Part shown: positions 35,842 to 44,560 of the stretch, piece by piece | How the letters are laid out: the number at the start of each line of letters is the position of its first letter | How positions within the stretch are numbered: position 1 is the first letter of the stretch | NCBI RefSeq assembly: GCF_916619195.1 | Contig: NZ_CAKAKL010000002.1 | Location: 560,001-624,000, forward strand | From: Inquilinus sp. Marseille-Q2685 | GTDB taxonomy: Bacteria > Pseudomonadota > Alphaproteobacteria > DSM-16000 > Inquilinaceae | Direction: 5' to 3' | DNA length: 64,000 bases | Notes under the pieces: model-generated | What the model was told of the DNA's origin: nothing | The model's database searches: none | What the model saw: the letters and a program-made list of their open reading frames with translations, nothing else | Made by a program: the position numbers and the translations under genes

Positions 35842-36651
35842 TCAGCCTTTCACCGCCTCGATGGCCAGGCTGAGCGGCAGGCTCGGCCGGTCCGCCGGCA
35901 TCCGCCACAGCCCGTCCGCCCCCTGCACCAGGCAGGGCCACATCCGCCAGGCGGTGGCATTGTGCTCGCGCAGCGCCGTCAGCCGCATCCCGGCCGCCAG
36001 CAGCGCACCGACGATCGCGCCGAGCGGATGCATCCACTCGACCGAGCGGGTGTGGGTGAAGACGGCGTCGCGGTCGGCGTAGCTGCCCTGCGCGTCGGAT
36101 TCGACCGGCGCTCCGCCGAAATAGGCGTAGGTCGGCACGATCGGCGCCCCCGGGCCGGCCTGGTCGAGCGGCCTCGCCGCCGGGTGGTCGTCGAGGAAAT
36201 AGAGCCGGCCGCCGGGCTTCAGCAGCGCCGCCACCACCTGCGCCCAGCGGGCGATGTCGGGCAGCCAGATGATCGTGCCCCAGCTGGTGAAGACGAGGTC
36301 GTAGAGGCCCTCTCCGAGCAGGCGCGGCGCGTCGTAGACATCGCCTTCGACGAACTCGGCGCTGCTGCCGGTCTCGGCCGCGAGGTCGCGGGCCGCGGCG
36401 ACGGCGTTGGCGGAGAAGTCGAGGCCGGTGACCCGGGCGCCGCGCCGGGCGAGATACATCGTGTCCATGCCGAAATGGCACTGCAGATGGGCCACGCGCA
36501 GCCCGGCGATGTCGCCGATCTCCGCCGCCTCGATCGGCCCCAGATCGGTCTCGCCGCGCCGGAAGCCGTCGACATTGTAGAAAGAGGAGCGGAGATGCAC
36601 CGCTACCCGCTCGTCCCAGTTCGCCCGGTTGAGCGCAACGCCCTCGTGCAT
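35842..36651 (-). CDS. Class I SAM-dependent methyltransferase
   Basis: A 269-residue methyltransferase. The SAM-binding motif I is VAHLQCHFGMDTMYLARRGA, followed by VTGLDFSANAV (acidic residue of motif II) and YDLVFTSWGTIIWLPD. Substrate is unknown. The ATG at 36651 has GGGAGGG upstream. It is convergent with minE and about 75 bp downstream of the haem-oxygenase-fold gene on the same strand. Confidence 0.83.
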   Translation of the reverse strand: MHEGVALNRANWDERVAVHLRSSFYNVDGFRRGETDLGPIEAAEIGDIAGLRVAHLQCHFGMDTMYLARRGARVTGLDFSANAVAAARDLAAETGSSAEFVEGDVYDAPRLLGEGLYDLVFTSWGTIIWLPDIARWAQVVAALLKPGGRLYFLDDHPAARPLDQAGPGAPIVPTYAYFGGAPVESDAQGSYADRDAVFTHTRSVEWMHPLGAIVGALLAAGMRLTALREHNATAWRMWPCLVQGADGLWRMPADRPSLPLSLAIEAVKG

Positions 36652-36726
36652 CTGTCCCTCCCTTCCCGCTCTTCGTCGGCTTCGGCTTCTACCAAAAGGT
36701 GCAGCAAGCCGACAACCGGAGGCCCG

Positions 36727-37437
36727 TTATCCCGGGGCGCGGCGGGCCGGCATCGCCGACATGCCGTCGACGGCGCGGAGCATGCCGGCATAGAGCATGC
36801 GGGTCACCCGAGCCGAGGTCAGGACCGCGTCGATCTCGGCCTGATCGTCGAGCGCCGGCAGCGCCGCGGCCAGAGTCCGCACATGGCCTTCCCTGGCCTC
36901 GACGCGGTTGCGCAGGAAGCCGACCGCCCGGCGGATGCCGGCGATCCGCGCCGTGCGCAGCAGGCCGTCGACGGCCGCCCCGGCGCAGGTGGCGGCGAGA
37001 TATTCGAGCAGATAGGCGATGCCGAGGAAACCGGCGGGATGGTCGCTGCGCCCGAGGAACCGGAACCAGGCGATCCATGCCTGGGTCGGCGGCGCCGGCG
37101 TCGAGGTGATCACATCCGCCCGGCTGAAGCCGAGCGCCTCGAGGTCGTCCAGCACCCGCAGGTCCAGCCCCGCCACCTCGCCCGCCTTCTCCTGCAGCAG
37201 CAGTGCCAGCGGCATGTGCCGGCCATGATCCAGCATCCGTTCCGCCGCCAGGGCCAGGGTCGGCTGCAGCGCGTGCTGATAGTGATAGGCCTCGCGCAGG
37301 GTGTTGGCATAGGTCGCGATCCCGGCCGAGCCGTCGAGCAGGCTGCGGGCGCTGCGGGTCTGCCGCACCGCCACGACCATGGCCACGGCCTCGGCATGAA
37401 GCACATCGAAGAACGTCGCGCCCATCCGCATCACCAT
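36727..37437 (-). CDS. Haem-oxygenase-fold (iron-containing redox enzyme-like) protein
   Basis: A 236-residue all-helical protein. The pattern LREAYHYQHALQPTLALAAE, LLLQEKAGEVAGLDLRVLDDL and GIAYLLEYLAATCAG resembles the TenA/PqqC/haem-oxygenase-like di-iron family. The His expected after the central Glu (E-x2-GH) is replaced (GEVAGLDL), so metal binding may be lost or changed. The assignment is from pattern only. The start lies beside an AT-rich stretch (37440-37500). Confidence 0.5.
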   Translation of the reverse strand: MVMRMGATFFDVLHAEAVAMVVAVRQTRSARSLLDGSAGIATYANTLREAYHYQHALQPTLALAAERMLDHGRHMPLALLLQEKAGEVAGLDLRVLDDLEALGFSRADVITSTPAPPTQAWIAWFRFLGRSDHPAGFLGIAYLLEYLAATCAGAAVDGLLRTARIAGIRRAVGFLRNRVEAREGHVRTLAAALPALDDQAEIDAVLTSARVTRMLYAGMLRAVDGMSAMPARRAPG

Positions 37438-37611
37438 TTTCAGGATATGAACAAATCGTAAACACTATTTTATAAGGAAGGCAATACCATTTTTGGTGGC
37501 ACATCCCTCCGACCCTGCCCTTAGTCGCTACGCTTGCCCCGCGGACCGGGCGACGATACGAATGCCGCCCATCAGCGCCTTCGGCGCTCCCGTTCTCCGG
37601 AGTTGTGTTTC

Positions 37612-39114
37612 ATGGAGCTGCACGATCTCATCCGCAGCCTCGGGCTCGATCCCGACGCCCTGACCGGCGGCACGCTGGTCGTCCGGTCGCCGGTCGACGG
37701 CACCGAGATCGCCCGCCTGCGCGAGCATTCGGAAGCCGATGTCGATGCCGCGATCGAGCGCGCGTCCAACGCCTTCCTGAACTGGCGCACCGTGCCGGGC
37801 CCGCGCCGCGGCGAGCTGGTGCGCCTGTTCGGCGAGGAGCTGCGCGCCCACAAGGCCGAGCTGGGTCGGCTGGTCTCGATCGAGGCCGGCAAGATCCTGC
37901 AGGAAGGCCTGGGCGAGGTGCAGGAGATGATCGACATCTGCGACTTCGCCGTCGGCCTCTCCCGCCAGCTCTACGGCCTGACCATCGCCTCGGAGCGGCC
38001 GGGCCACCGCATGGCCGAGACCTGGCATCCGCTCGGGCCCGTCGGCGTCATCTCGGCCTTCAACTTCCCGGTGGCCGTGTGGTCCTGGAATGCGGCGCTG
38101 GCCTTCGTCTGCGGCGACCCGGTGATCTGGAAGCCGTCGGAGAAGACGCCGGTCACGGCGCTGGCCACCATGGCGATCTTCCGCAAGGCGGCCGAGCGCT
38201 TCGGCGGCGTGCCGGACGGCCTGGCCGAGATCCTGATCGGCGGCCGTGCCATCGGCGAGAAACTGGTCGACAGCCCGAAGGTGCCGCTGATCTCCGCCAC
38301 CGGGTCGACCCGCATGGGCCGCGAGGTCGGGCCACGCGTCGCCCAGCGCCTGGGCCGCTCGCTGCTCGAGCTCGGCGGCAACAACGCCATGATCGTCTGC
38401 CCGTCGGCCGATCTCGACATGGCGGTCCGCGCCATCCTGTTCGGCGCCGTCGGCACCGCCGGCCAGCGCTGCACCACGCTGCGCCGGCTGTTCGTCCATG
38501 ACAGCGTCTACGACAAGCTGGTCCCGGCGCTGAAGCAGGCCTACGGCGCCGTGCGCATCGGCAGCCCGCTGGAGCAGGGCACGCTGGTCGGGCCGCTGAT
38601 CGACCAGGCATCGTTCGACGGCATGCAGAAAGCGCTGGCGGCCGCACGCGACCAGGGCGGCACCGTCACCGGCGGCGAGCAGGTCACCTCGGGCGTGCCG
38701 CAGGGCGGCTTCTATGTCCGGCCGGCGATCGCCGAGATGCCGGCGCAGAGCGACATCGTCAAGCACGAGACCTTCGCGCCGATCCTCTACGTCATGAAGT
38801 ACCGGGACTTCGGCCAGGCGCTGATGCTGCACAACGACGTGCCGCAGGGCCTGTCCTCCTGCATCTTCACCACCGATATGCGCGAGGCCGAGACCTTCCT
38901 GTCGGCGGCCGGCAGCGACTGCGGCATCGCCAATGTCAACATCGGCACCTCGGGCGCCGAGATCGGCGGCGCCTTCGGCGGCGAGAAGGAGACCGGCGGC
39001 GGGCGCGAGAGCGGTTCCGACGCCTGGAAGGCCTATATGCGCCGGCAGACCGCGACAGTGAACTACAGCCGCGAGCTGCCGCTGGCCCAGGGCATCGTCT
39101 TCGATCTGGGCTGA
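37612..39114 (+). CDS. Aldehyde dehydrogenase family 7 (aminoadipate semialdehyde type)
   Basis: A 500-residue NAD-dependent aldehyde dehydrogenase. The ALDH7 hallmark ISAFNFPVAVWSWNAAL, the general base region LLELGGNNA (Glu253) and the catalytic GQRCTT (Cys287) are present. Family members oxidise alpha-aminoadipate semialdehyde/piperideine-6-carboxylate in lysine breakdown (AmaB/Pcd). No lysine pathway partner is adjacent. The ATG at 37612 follows GGAG at about 13 bases. Confidence 0.88.
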   Translation: MELHDLIRSLGLDPDALTGGTLVVRSPVDGTEIARLREHSEADVDAAIERASNAFLNWRTVPGPRRGELVRLFGEELRAHKAELGRLVSIEAGKILQEGLGEVQEMIDICDFAVGLSRQLYGLTIASERPGHRMAETWHPLGPVGVISAFNFPVAVWSWNAALAFVCGDPVIWKPSEKTPVTALATMAIFRKAAERFGGVPDGLAEILIGGRAIGEKLVDSPKVPLISATGSTRMGREVGPRVAQRLGRSLLELGGNNAMIVCPSADLDMAVRAILFGAVGTAGQRCTTLRRLFVHDSVYDKLVPALKQAYGAVRIGSPLEQGTLVGPLIDQASFDGMQKALAAARDQGGTVTGGEQVTSGVPQGGFYVRPAIAEMPAQSDIVKHETFAPILYVMKYRDFGQALMLHNDVPQGLSSCIFTTDMREAETFLSAAGSDCGIANVNIGTSGAEIGGAFGGEKETGGGRESGSDAWKAYMRRQTATVNYSRELPLAQGIVFDLG

Positions 39115-39238
39115 CGCCTCACAGATCCGACAAAACGCAGGCGGGCGGCGGTTCCTTGACGGGTCCCCGGCCGCCTGCGCTAATGCGCAACAGACGCCCG
39201 GCACCGTCAGCCGGGGAGACAAACACGGGGGGATCCTC

Positions 39239-40204
39239 ATGCATATCAGCCGTTTGGCACTGGCGGCGGGCGCGGCGCTGGCCCTGCTGTCCTCGGCGGC
39301 CGTCGCCGCCGAGAAGGTCACGGTGGCGGTCACGCAGATCGTCGAGCACCCGGCCCTCGACGCCACCCGCGACGGCGTGAAGAAGGCGCTGGAAGAGGCC
39401 GGCTACAAGGACGGCGACAACCTCGTCTTCCAGTGGGAATCGGCGCAGGGCAACCCGGCCACCGCCGCGCAGATCGCGCAGAAATTCGTCGGCGAGAACC
39501 CGAACGTGATCGTGCCGATCGCCACCCCCTCGGCCCAGGCCGTGGTCGCGGCGACCCAGGACATCCCGGTGGTGTTCACCGCGGTCACCGACCCGGCGGG
39601 CGCCCAGCTGGTGAAGAACCTGGACAAGCCGGGCGGCAACGTCACTGGCATCTCGGACCTGTCGCCGCTGGCCGACCACCTGAACCTGATCAAGGAGATC
39701 GTGCCGAACGTGAAGACCATCGGCGTGCCCTACAACCCGGGCGAGGCGAACGGGGCGGCGCTGGTGGCGGCGCTGCAGGAGATGGCGCCGGAGTGGAAGG
39801 TCGACATCGTCACCGCCGCGGCGTCCAAATCGGCCGATGTCCAGGGCGCGGCGCAGAGCCTGGTCGGCAAGGTCGACGTGATCTATGTCCCGACCGACAA
39901 CACCATCGTCTCGGCGCTCGAGGCGGTGATCGCGGTCGGCACCGAGAACAAGATCCCGGTCTTCTCCGGCGACACCGACAGCGTCGCCCGCGGCGCCATC
40001 GCCTCGGTCGGCTTCGACTATTTCGAGGTCGGCCGGCAGACCGGCGCGGTCGTGGCCCGGGTGCTGAAGGGCGAGAAGCCGGGCGACATCGCGGTCAAGA
40101 ACGCCAGCGGCACCGATCTGTTCGTGAACAAGAAGTCGGCCGCGGCGATGGGCGTCACCGTCCCCGAAGCGGTGCTGAGCCGCGCCAAGAAGGTGATCGA
40201 GTAG
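39239..40204 (+). CDS. ABC transporter substrate-binding protein (COG2984/TrpX-like)
   Basis: A 321-residue periplasmic protein with signal MHISRLALAAGAALALLSSA and a periplasmic-binding-protein fold (VTVAVTQIVEHPALDATRDG, VVFTAVTDPAGAQLV, GGNVTGISDLSPL). It belongs to the family used by TrpXYZ-type importers, whose known ligands include aromatic amino acids. The matching permease and ATPase genes follow. A perfect 13-bp hairpin separates it from the permease gene, likely lowering downstream expression relative to the binding protein. Confidence 0.88.
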   Translation: MHISRLALAAGAALALLSSAAVAAEKVTVAVTQIVEHPALDATRDGVKKALEEAGYKDGDNLVFQWESAQGNPATAAQIAQKFVGENPNVIVPIATPSAQAVVAATQDIPVVFTAVTDPAGAQLVKNLDKPGGNVTGISDLSPLADHLNLIKEIVPNVKTIGVPYNPGEANGAALVAALQEMAPEWKVDIVTAAASKSADVQGAAQSLVGKVDVIYVPTDNTIVSALEAVIAVGTENKIPVFSGDTDSVARGAIASVGFDYFEVGRQTGAVVARVLKGEKPGDIAVKNASGTDLFVNKKSAAAMGVTVPEAVLSRAKKVIE

Positions 40205-40216
40205 GCTTGAACGCGT

Positions 40217-40246
40217 AGGTTGGGTTCGCGCCGGCGAACCCAACCT
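40217..40246. repeat. Perfect hairpin between binding-protein and permease genes
   Basis: AGGTTGGGTTCGC and GCGAACCCAACCT are exact complements around a 4-base loop (GCCG). No T-run follows, so it is more likely an RNA-stabilising or REP-type hairpin than a full terminator. A similar, imperfect element (GGGTGG...CCACCC) lies at 25847-25875. Confidence 0.65.
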
Positions 40247-40359
40247 GCATGCACGCGGCCCCGATACGGCCGTCCGGACATGACAGATCCGGCCGAAGCC
40301 CGTATATCGGGGCCTTCTCGTTTCCGCGGCCGCCGCCGGCCGCCCCGCAGGATGTGTTG

Positions 40360-41280
40360 ATGAGTCTGATCGCCTTTCTCGGCGCGATCGAAATCGGGCT
40401 GATCTTTGCCCTCGTCGCGCTCGGGGTGTTCCTGTCCTTCCGGGTGCTGAACTTTCCCGATCTGACCGTCGACGGCAGCTTCCCCCTCGGCGCCGCCACC
40501 ACCGCCACCCTGATCGTCGCCGGCCTCGACCCGGTGTCGGCCACGCTGGTCGGGGTCGCGGCCGGTGCCCTGGCCGGGCTCGTCACCGCCTGGCTCAACG
40601 TCCGCTTCGGCATCCTGCATCTCCTGGCCAGCATCCTGACCATGATCGCGCTGTTCTCGATCAACCTGCGCATCATGGGCAAGCCGAACGTCGCGCTGAT
40701 CAACCAGGACACGGTGATCGGCCTGTTCGCCTGGCTGTCGCCGGTGATCGAGGCCACCGGCCTGCCGGTGCGGGCGACGCTGAAGGTGATGGTGCTGGCG
40801 ATCATCGTGCTGATCGTCGGCCTGGTCCTCGGCCGCTTCCTGACCTCGGAGTTCGGCCTGGCCATGCGCGCCACCGGCGCCAACCCCCGGATGGCCCGGG
40901 CGCAGGGCATCCCGACCACGCTGCACATCTATGTCGGCATGGCGCTGTCGAACGCGCTGGTGGCCCTGGCCGGCGCGCTCTTCGCCCAGACCGCCGGCTT
41001 CGCCGACGTCACCGTCGGCACCGGCACCATCGTCAGCGGCTTGGCCGCGGTGATCCTGGGCGAGACCATCTTCCGCACCCGGTCGATCGTGATGATGCTG
41101 CTGGCCTGCGTGATCGGCGCCGTCTTGTACCGCATCGCCATCGCGCTCGCGCTGAACACCGGCTGGCTCGGGCTGCAATCCTCGGACCTCAACCTGGTGA
41201 CCGCCGTGCTGGTCGGCATCGCGCTGATGCTGCCGGGCGTCCGCAACCCGTTAAAGACCCTGTTCCGGCGGAGCGCCTGA
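40360..41280 (+). CDS. ABC transporter permease (COG4120)
   Basis: A 306-residue inner-membrane protein with about nine hydrophobic segments. It resembles the LivH/RbsC-type permeases reshaped in the TrpY family: FALVALGVFLSFRVLNFPDLTVDGSF near the N-terminus and GLAMRATGANPRMARAQGI in the cytoplasmic coupling loop. The ATG at 40360 starts at the first membrane segment; no strong Shine-Dalgarno is visible. The ATPase gene begins 1 bp after the stop. Confidence 0.88.
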   Translation: MSLIAFLGAIEIGLIFALVALGVFLSFRVLNFPDLTVDGSFPLGAATTATLIVAGLDPVSATLVGVAAGALAGLVTAWLNVRFGILHLLASILTMIALFSINLRIMGKPNVALINQDTVIGLFAWLSPVIEATGLPVRATLKVMVLAIIVLIVGLVLGRFLTSEFGLAMRATGANPRMARAQGIPTTLHIYVGMALSNALVALAGALFAQTAGFADVTVGTGTIVSGLAAVILGETIFRTRSIVMMLLACVIGAVLYRIAIALALNTGWLGLQSSDLNLVTAVLVGIALMLPGVRNPLKTLFRRSA

Positions 41281-41281
41281 G

Positions 41282-42076
41282 ATGATCCGAGTCCAGGACG
41301 TCCACGTCACCTTCGGCCGCGGCACGCCGCTCGAGAACCGGGCCCTGCGTGGCCTCGACCTGACCATCCCGGCCGGCCAGTTCGTCACCGTCATCGGCTC
41401 GAACGGCGCCGGCAAGTCGACCCTGCTGAACGTGCTGAGCGGCGACGCGGTGGCGGAGCGCGGGCGGGTCGAGATCGACGGCATCGACGTTACCCGCTGG
41501 CCGGCGCCGAAGCGCGCCGGCCTCGTCGCCCGCGTGTTCCAGGACCCGATGGCCGGCACCTGCGAAGGCCTGTCGATCGAGGAGAACATGGCGCTGGCCT
41601 ATGCCCGCGGCCGGGCCCGCGGCCTCGCCGCCTCGCTCGACGGGCCGCGCCGGTCGGTGTTCCGCGACAAGCTGGCGGTGCTGGGGCTGGGGCTGGAGAA
41701 CCGGCTGGGCGATTCCATGGGCCTGCTCTCGGGCGGCCAGCGCCAGGCGGTCAGCCTGCTGATGGCGACGCTGGCCGGGATGAAGATCCTGCTGCTGGAC
41801 GAGCACACGGCGGCGCTCGACCCCCGCACCGCGGATTTCGTGCTGCGGCTGACCTGCCAGATCATCGAGGAGCAGAACCTCACGGCGCTGATGGTGACGC
41901 ATTCGATGCGCCATGCCCTCGACCACGGCAGCCGCACGGTGATGCTGCATGAGGGCCGGGTCGCCTTCGACGTCGCCAATGACGACCGCAGCGGCCTGGA
42001 CGTGCCGGACCTGCTGAAGCTGTTCAGCAAGGTCCGCGGCGAGCAGCTGGACGACGACAGCCTGCTGCTGGCGTGA
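41282..42076 (+). CDS. ABC transporter ATP-binding protein (COG1101)
   Basis: A 264-residue ABC ATPase. Walker A is GSNGAGKSTLLN, the signature is LSGGQRQAVSLL, Walker B is ILLLDEHTAALDP, and the H-loop is LMVTHSM. It has DEH rather than the usual DEP after Walker B, as is typical of this family. It completes the three-gene importer (binding protein, permease, ATPase) from 39239. Confidence 0.92.
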   Translation: MIRVQDVHVTFGRGTPLENRALRGLDLTIPAGQFVTVIGSNGAGKSTLLNVLSGDAVAERGRVEIDGIDVTRWPAPKRAGLVARVFQDPMAGTCEGLSIEENMALAYARGRARGLAASLDGPRRSVFRDKLAVLGLGLENRLGDSMGLLSGGQRQAVSLLMATLAGMKILLLDEHTAALDPRTADFVLRLTCQIIEEQNLTALMVTHSMRHALDHGSRTVMLHEGRVAFDVANDDRSGLDVPDLLKLFSKVRGEQLDDDSLLLA

Positions 42077-42095
42077 TCAGCTCGCCGGCGAAGCG

Positions 42096-42866
42096 CTACT
42101 TGCCGCCGGCGTTCTCAGGCCGGCCCCAGAGTAGAGTCCGCAGGAGCGGCCAGAACAGCATGAAGGCGAACCAGAGAGCCGGCCATCGAACCCAGAGGTA
42201 GTCCGGACTCGTCATCAGGTTGATGACCAGGAGCAGGGCCAGGATCAACAGGTAACCCAGCAGACGGCGCCGGAAACCGTCGAAGGGCGAAGATTGCTGC
42301 GGCACCTCGGCCGGAGGCGCCATCGATCCCACTCGCTGCGCGTCCGGCCCGATCCGCAGGGCATAAACCCGCACCGGATCGGCGATGTTCTTCATCGCCC
42401 GAGGGCCGAGATCGGCGAAGCCGATCTCGATCCGTCCGCGCACCTGGTCATAGACGGCGCCCGACAAGCAAATGCCGCCGGGCTGAGCCAGTGCCTGCAG
42501 TCGGGCCGCGACGTTGACACCGTCGCCCAGCAGGTCGCCGCCATTGACCACGACATCGCCGAGATTGACGCCTATGCGCAGCCGCATGCGATCGTCCTCG
42601 GGCTGGCCCTCAGCCCAGACACCGAGCTTGTCCTGGGCCGTGATCGCGGCCTGCACCGCGGCCAGCGCGCTGGGGAATTCGGCCAGAAGCCCGTCGCCCG
42701 CCAGGTTGAAGACACGGCCGCCCTGTCCTTCGATCGCATTCCGCAGGATACCGCGGGCTTCGTCGAGCCGGGCCAGCGTGCCGGTCTCGTCGCGCCCGAC
42801 CAGCCGCGAATAGCCGACCACATCGGCGCAGAGGATGGCGGTCAGACGGCGTTCCGGCTGGGACAT
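42096..42866 (-). CDS. Class III adenylate/guanylate cyclase with C-terminal membrane anchor
   Basis: A 256-residue protein. The catalytic domain starts at the N-terminus (LTAILCADVVGYSRLVGRDE, first metal Asp), with NLAGDGLLAEF (second metal Asp) and GDGVNVAARLQALA (transition-state Asn/Arg). Residues from about 195 form a short linker and two membrane segments (LLGYLLILALLLVINLM and WPALWFAFMLFWPLL) of 2TM-domain type. Such membrane-tethered cyclases are common in alphaproteobacteria; base specificity is not clear. The ATG at 42866 has GAGAG upstream. Confidence 0.85.
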   Translation of the reverse strand: MSQPERRLTAILCADVVGYSRLVGRDETGTLARLDEARGILRNAIEGQGGRVFNLAGDGLLAEFPSALAAVQAAITAQDKLGVWAEGQPEDDRMRLRIGVNLGDVVVNGGDLLGDGVNVAARLQALAQPGGICLSGAVYDQVRGRIEIGFADLGPRAMKNIADPVRVYALRIGPDAQRVGSMAPPAEVPQQSSPFDGFRRRLLGYLLILALLLVINLMTSPDYLWVRWPALWFAFMLFWPLLRTLLWGRPENAGGK

Positions 42867-43011
42867 GGGTCTCTCGCGGCGGGTCAGGGGCAGATCATAC
42901 TGCACCGCGGGCCTCGCCGCGAGCCCTCTATGAACATTTCATGAACATAAACCTATTCCCGCGGCCCTCGCCGGCCCATCAGAATTCTGTAATCATCACT
43001 TCATAAATCGC

Positions 43012-43063
43012 TTGACCCACAGGACGGCCTCAGCCAGAAATTCTGTACTATCTATTACAGAAT
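43012..43063 (+). promoter_or_regulatory. Palindromic operator and possible -35 upstream of ridA-like gene
   Basis: ATTCTGTA-CTATCTAT-TACAGAAT (43040-43063) is a perfect 8-bp inverted repeat with 8-bp spacer, ending 11 bases before the ATG. A third copy of the half-site (ATTCTGTA) lies at 42984-42991. TTGACC at 43012-43017 may be the -35. The arrangement suggests repression by a dimeric regulator not encoded nearby. Confidence 0.55.
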
Positions 43064-43074
43064 AGGAATCACCC

Positions 43075-43551
43075 ATGGACGTCCATGCGGACATTCGCGC
43101 CGTCGCAACCCGCACCGGCATGGTGGCCATCCCGGCCGGACTGCAGGCCGATGTCGACCAGTTCCACTACGCGCCGGCGCGCCGGGCCGGGGATTTCGTC
43201 TTCCTGTCGGGCATCGTCGCCTGCAGCCGGCAGCCGCAGCCCCTGGATGCGGAGCGCTTTCGCGAGGAGCTGCGCCGCGTCTTCCGGCAGATCGAGGCCC
43301 TGCTGGGCGCCTGCGACGCGCGCCTCGAGGACGTGGTCGAGCTGCAGATGTTCCATGTGTTCGGCAGCGGCCGGCTGGCGCTGGACAAGGCCGGGCAGCT
43401 GGCGGCGATCGCGGCGGTGCGGGACGAGTTCTTTCCCGCCCCCTATCCCGCCGCGGTCGAGCTGGCGGTGGCGGAGTTGAATCCGGATGGCGGCCTGGTC
43501 GAGATCAAGGCGACCGCCTTCGCGCCGCTGGGATCGCGGGACGACCGGTAG
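43075..43551 (+). CDS. RidA/YjgF/Rid-family protein
   Basis: A 158-residue trimeric enamine/imine deaminase-type fold. GDFVFLSGIVACSRQPQPLD is the usual Rid core, and VELQMFHVF and YPAAVELAVAELNPDGGLVEIKATA follow. The Arg of RidA enzymes (normally in the C-terminal R-x-x-V motif) is not obvious: the region reads YPAAVELAVAEL, so this may be a non-deaminase subgroup. The ATG at 43075 follows AGGA. A palindromic operator sits directly upstream. Confidence 0.83.
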   Translation: MDVHADIRAVATRTGMVAIPAGLQADVDQFHYAPARRAGDFVFLSGIVACSRQPQPLDAERFREELRRVFRQIEALLGACDARLEDVVELQMFHVFGSGRLALDKAGQLAAIAAVRDEFFPAPYPAAVELAVAELNPDGGLVEIKATAFAPLGSRDDR

Positions 43552-43555
43552 CCGG

Positions 43556-44461
43556 TCAGCCGGTCTCGCCCTGCCGCCACAGCCAGGCGGCGCCGCGGAC
43601 GCCGCTGCTGTCGCCGTGCTTGGCCTTCAGGATCGGCGTGGCGCATTCCCGGCCGAACACGATCGGCGGCAGGCGCCGCGGCACCTCGTCATAAAGGCGC
43701 GCGACGTTCGACATGCCGCCGCCCAGCACGATGGCGTCGGGATCGAGCAGGTTGACGACATGGGCCAGTCCGCGGGTCAGCCGGCTGATGTAGCGCTCCA
43801 GCGTGGCCGAGGCGTCCGGGTCCCCCGCCTCGGCCCGCGCCACCACCTCGTGGGTGGAGATCTCCTGCCCGGTCACCCGGACATGGTCCTTGCCGAAGCC
43901 GGTGCCGGAGATCCAGGTCTCGAGGCAGCCCTGCTTGCCGCAATAGCAGTCCGGGCCCGGCAGCTCATCGGGCGTGGCCCAGGGCAGCTGGTTGTGGCCC
44001 CATTCGCCGCCCACGCCGTTGCCGCCGCGATGGGCGCGGCCGCCGACGGCGATGCCGGCCCCCGTGCCGGTGCCGATGATGACGGCGAAGACCAGCCCCA
44101 GCCCCGCCGCGGCGCCGTCGGTCGCTTCCGATACCGCCAGGCAGTTGGCGTCGTTCTCGCAGCGCACCTCGCGGCCGAGCGCGGCGCTGAGATCCTTGTC
44201 GAAGGGCTTGCCGATCAGCCAGGTGGAGTTGGCGTTCTTGACCAGGCCGGTCTGGGGCGACAGCACGCCGGGCATGCCGACGCCGACCGTGCCGCGCTGG
44301 CCGACCGCGGATTCGACCGCGCCGACGAGGTCGCGGATCGCCTGGACCGTGCCCTCATAGTGGCGCGGCGTCGGGATGCGCTGGCGGTGCAGCTCCGTCC
44401 CGGCATCGTCCAAGGCGATCGCCTCGATCTTCGTGCCTCCGAGATCGACGCCGATCCGCAT
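43556..44461 (-). CDS. ROK-family sugar kinase (fructokinase/NagK-like)
   Basis: A 301-residue ROK kinase. The phosphate motif is [17 protein letters not shown], the catalytic Asp is in [12 protein letters not shown], and the zinc site is [12 protein letters not shown] with an upstream GGEWGHN. It phosphorylates a hexose such as fructose, glucose or N-acetylglucosamine. It lies downstream of infC but is separated from it by a strong terminator, so it has its own promoter. Confidence 0.9.
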   Translation of the reverse strand: MRIGVDLGGTKIEAIALDDAGTELHRQRIPTPRHYEGTVQAIRDLVGAVESAVGQRGTVGVGMPGVLSPQTGLVKNANSTWLIGKPFDKDLSAALGREVRCENDANCLAVSEATDGAAAGLGLVFAVIIGTGTGAGIAVGGRAHRGGNGVGGEWGHNQLPWATPDELPGPDCYCGKQGCLETWISGTGFGKDHVRVTGQEISTHEVVARAEAGDPDASATLERYISRLTRGLAHVVNLLDPDAIVLGGGMSNVARLYDEVPRRLPPIVFGRECATPILKAKHGDSSGVRGAAWLWRQGETG

Positions 44462-44505
44462 ACCCGCCTCCGCCCATCACCAAGCCAAAAGGACCATCAC
44501 GCCAG

Positions 44506-44535
44506 AAAAAGGGCCCCGCACCAGGCTGCGGGACC
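44506..44535 (-). terminator. Intrinsic terminator of the thrS-infC transcript
   Basis: Read on the minus strand, GGTCCCGCA-GCCTGG-TGCGGGGCC forms a 9-bp stem with one G-U pair and a 6-base loop, followed by CTTTTT. It lies 26 bases after the infC stop. Confidence 0.8.
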
Positions 44536-44560
44536 GCACCGTCCGCATGCGCGCCCGCGG

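Noticed and set aside
39136-39179. Inverted repeat CGCAGGCGG / CCGCCTGCG as terminator after the aldehyde dehydrogenase gene
   Set aside because: The loop is 26 bases and no T-run follows on the + strand; the only T-run is on the opposite strand where no gene ends.
42096-42866. The class III cyclase as partner of the PycTM-like protein
   Set aside because: It is 26 kb away, is a general membrane-anchored class III cyclase rather than a PycC-type enzyme, and has its own neighbours.
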